From contig DIZL01000012.1 of assembly GCA_002429385.1 (NCBI GenBank), positions 67,132 to 131,131 on the forward strand: a stretch of 64,000 nt of DNA, read 5' to 3'. The stretch's first letter is position 1. Each line of letters opens with the position of its first letter. The stretch is from Prolixibacteraceae bacterium UBA6029 (GTDB lineage: Bacteria > Bacteroidota > Bacteroidia > Bacteroidales > Prolixibacteraceae). This document shows positions 62,784-64,000 of this stretch, piece by piece. Made by a program: the position numbers and the translations under genes. The notes under the pieces are model-generated. The model was not told the origin of the DNA. It worked only from the letters and a program-made list of their open reading frames with translations, and made no database searches.

Positions 62784-63302
62784 CCTAAATTCTGCCTATC
62801 TGCCGGATATTTATCTCCTGATAAACGTTTGACACAGTCAGGCCTCATCGCAGACTGCAGGGCCCATTTGCCACAACCTTCCCGGGAGGAATAATTCTAT
62901 TTGTCCCCGTCTCCTAATCGTATATCATTCAATTCAAATCTGATTTTTCAATCTTCCTTGTTCATTCCCCTTCAAGCTTATCCCGGTATATACACAGGTA
63001 TAGGCTACTATCAACGTGCTATTCGCTTCGGTATTTATACTTATCTCGTACTTATCTCGTACTTCTTTCGTACCTATCTCATACTATTATAAAGGTACGA
63101 GATAGGTACGAGATAGGTACGAGATAGGTACGAGATAGGTACGAAAGAAGTACGAGATAAGTATAAATACCGAAGTGAATAGCACGTTGGTAGCAGGAGA
63201 GCTCAGTCCAAACGCGAATGCGGTTCATGGAGTGAAAAAACTAAATGAAGCCTTCAGGTGATTAGAAGATAGGCTTGTTAAAACTTACGGCGCTTTTTGA
63301 GC
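62784..63302. other. Gene-free region with large tandem-repeat hairpin
   Basis: Holds the inverted repeat at 63009-63192. The ORF of 63 codons at 62901 runs into this repeat and is not supported. No promoter or terminator is recognised elsewhere in the stretch. Confidence 0.65.
63009..63192. repeat. 184-bp inverted repeat with a core of 11-bp tandem units
   Basis: The left arm (63009-63080) and right arm (63132-63192) are complementary over about 60 bases, with one extra 11-bp unit on the left and few mismatches. The core holds four exact copies of GGTACGAGATA (63094-63137), then GGTACGAAAGA and AGTACGAGATA. Since 11 is not a multiple of three, it is not a coding repeat. Confidence 0.9.
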
Positions 63303-64000
63303 TTAAAACCATTTCCGCCGTTTGAAGTAGATTACCAGCGAAATGATAATCAGCGCCATGAGGATCCAGAAATAGAAATAGCCATATTTAAAGTGCAATT
63401 CAGGCAGGTTTTCGAAGTTGGTGCCATATACTCCGGCCACAAAAGTCATTGGGATAAAGAATGCTGAAAAGACGGTGAGCACTTTCATGATTTCGTTGGC
63501 CCGGTTATCCAGGCTGGCATGATACAGATTCATCTGGTCGTTCAGCATGGTCTGGTAAATCTCGATCGATTCGGTAGCCTGGACGATCAGATCATTCAGG
63601 TCACGAAAGTATTTCAGGTTTTCTTCTTTAACAAATCCTGATTCATTTTCAATCAGGTGATGGACAATTTCCTTGACTGGACGGATGTTCTTCCGTAGAA
63701 AATTGATTTCGGTTTTATGTTTGTAGATTTCCTGAATAAGGCCTACCTGTTTAGGTAGAAAGATCCGTGATTCCGTTTTTTCAATGATACTGCCAAAGCG
63801 CTCAATATTGAGCAGGTAGTTATCCACGATCGTGTCGATCAAAACGTAGGCCAGGTAATCGGCGCCTTTCCGTCGGACTCGTCCAGTCCCTTTTCGCATG
63901 CGTTCACGGATGGCATCAAAATAATGTCCTTCCTGTTCCTGAAGGGTGATCAGGTAGGACTCATTGAGAATCAGTGAGATTTGCTCAGCGTTCAGTCTGT
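63303..64000 (-). CDS. CorA-family metal ion transporter, 5-prime end cut by the window
   Basis: The frame continues without a stop to the window edge, reading LILNESYLITFQEQEG upstream of the ATG at 63899, so this is a partial CDS. The visible part covers the end of the cytoplasmic domain, the long helix and two membrane helices (about VLTVFSAFFIPMTFVAG and YFWILMALIIISLVIYF), ending KRRKWF. The pore signature reads YGTN (63417-63425 encode G-T-N) where CorA has YGMN. CorA carries magnesium or cobalt, while changed motifs occur in ZntB-like members. Substrate is therefore uncertain. Confidence 0.88.
   Translation of the reverse strand, partial: RLNAEQISLILNESYLITLQEQEGHYFDAIRERMRKGTGRVRRKGADYLAYVLIDTIVDNYLLNIERFGSIIEKTESRIFLPKQVGLIQEIYKHKTEINFLRKNIRPVKEIVHHLIENESGFVKEENLKYFRDLNDLIVQATESIEIYQTMLNDQMNLYHASLDNRANEIMKVLTVFSAFFIPMTFVAGVYGTNFENLPELHFKYGYFYFWILMALIIISLVIYFKRRKWF

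Noticed and set aside
62901..63092. 63-codon ORF
   Set aside because: Mostly made of the inverted-repeat arm and its 11-bp units, so the frame is not a real protein.
63094..63170. CRISPR array
   Set aside because: Units are 11 bp and contiguous with no spacers.

Overview
The window looks like chromosomal DNA of a saprophytic Bacteroidota bacterium, probably of the Bacteroidales/Marinilabiliales type. The support is the many secreted glycan enzymes, a beta-propeller sensor kinase of the hybrid two-component style, a -7 promoter element of the Bacteroidota form TAnnTTTG in front of several genes, no obvious purine-rich ribosome binding sites, and protein families typical of the phylum (GH172/DUF2961, GHL10, DUF5009, secreted Gfo/Idh/MocA enzymes, NagB-LmbE fusion). 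No rRNA, tRNA, CRISPR array, phage or intact insertion sequence was seen. The genus cannot be fixed by eye.

Layout. 1-6.4 kb: three co-directional secreted glycoside hydrolases (two GH172, one GH116 with an inserted beta module) ending at a clear terminator. 6.6-8.6 kb: a lipoprotein and a secreted PQQ-type propeller. 8.7-10.7 kb (minus strand): a small c-type cytochrome and a monoheme outer-membrane barrel resembling fused cytochrome-porins. 11.5-21.8 kb: housekeeping genes (dnaE, trxA, a DUF58 protein, a membrane EEP phosphatase, prmC, ribD, cardiolipin synthase) and two small antitoxin-like genes without toxins. 21.9-25.1 kb: a tyrosine phenol-lyase/tryptophanase and a secreted esterase. 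25.3-31.6 kb: a large propeller sensor kinase, a glycosyltransferase and a GHL10 glycosidase. 31.8-32.0 kb: a gene-free unit with promoter and terminator, a candidate small RNA. 32.1-33.6 kb: tcdA and upp.

33.7-40.6 kb (minus strand): a tightly overlapping seven-gene operon with two polysaccharide deacetylase-like proteins, a FemAB-like transferase, an adenylating ligase, an acyl carrier protein and two more GNAT-fold or GNAT-like proteins. This is the best candidate for an undescribed system: it looks like a carrier-dependent acylation or aminoacylation pathway for an exported glycan. 40.7-46 kb: radC, a membrane acyltransferase, a pRiA4b ORF-3-like protein, a frameshifted BRO-N gene and a sorbosone dehydrogenase-like protein. 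46.4-56.3 kb: an amino-sugar or glycan block with a ROK regulator, a NagB-LmbE fusion, two Tat-exported sugar enzymes and a GH2 enzyme with a LamG insertion. 56.7-62.8 kb: a receiver protein and two multidomain histidine kinases. The window ends inside a CorA-type transporter with an altered GMN motif.

The spaces between genes are unusual. A roughly 200-bp element occurs three times (11.1, 23.7 and 43.1 kb). Other gaps hold long inverted repeats built from short tandem units, often 11 bp long. Several apparent TTG starts lie upstream of a better ATG, and in three cases a -7 element sits so that the TTG would not be transcribed.
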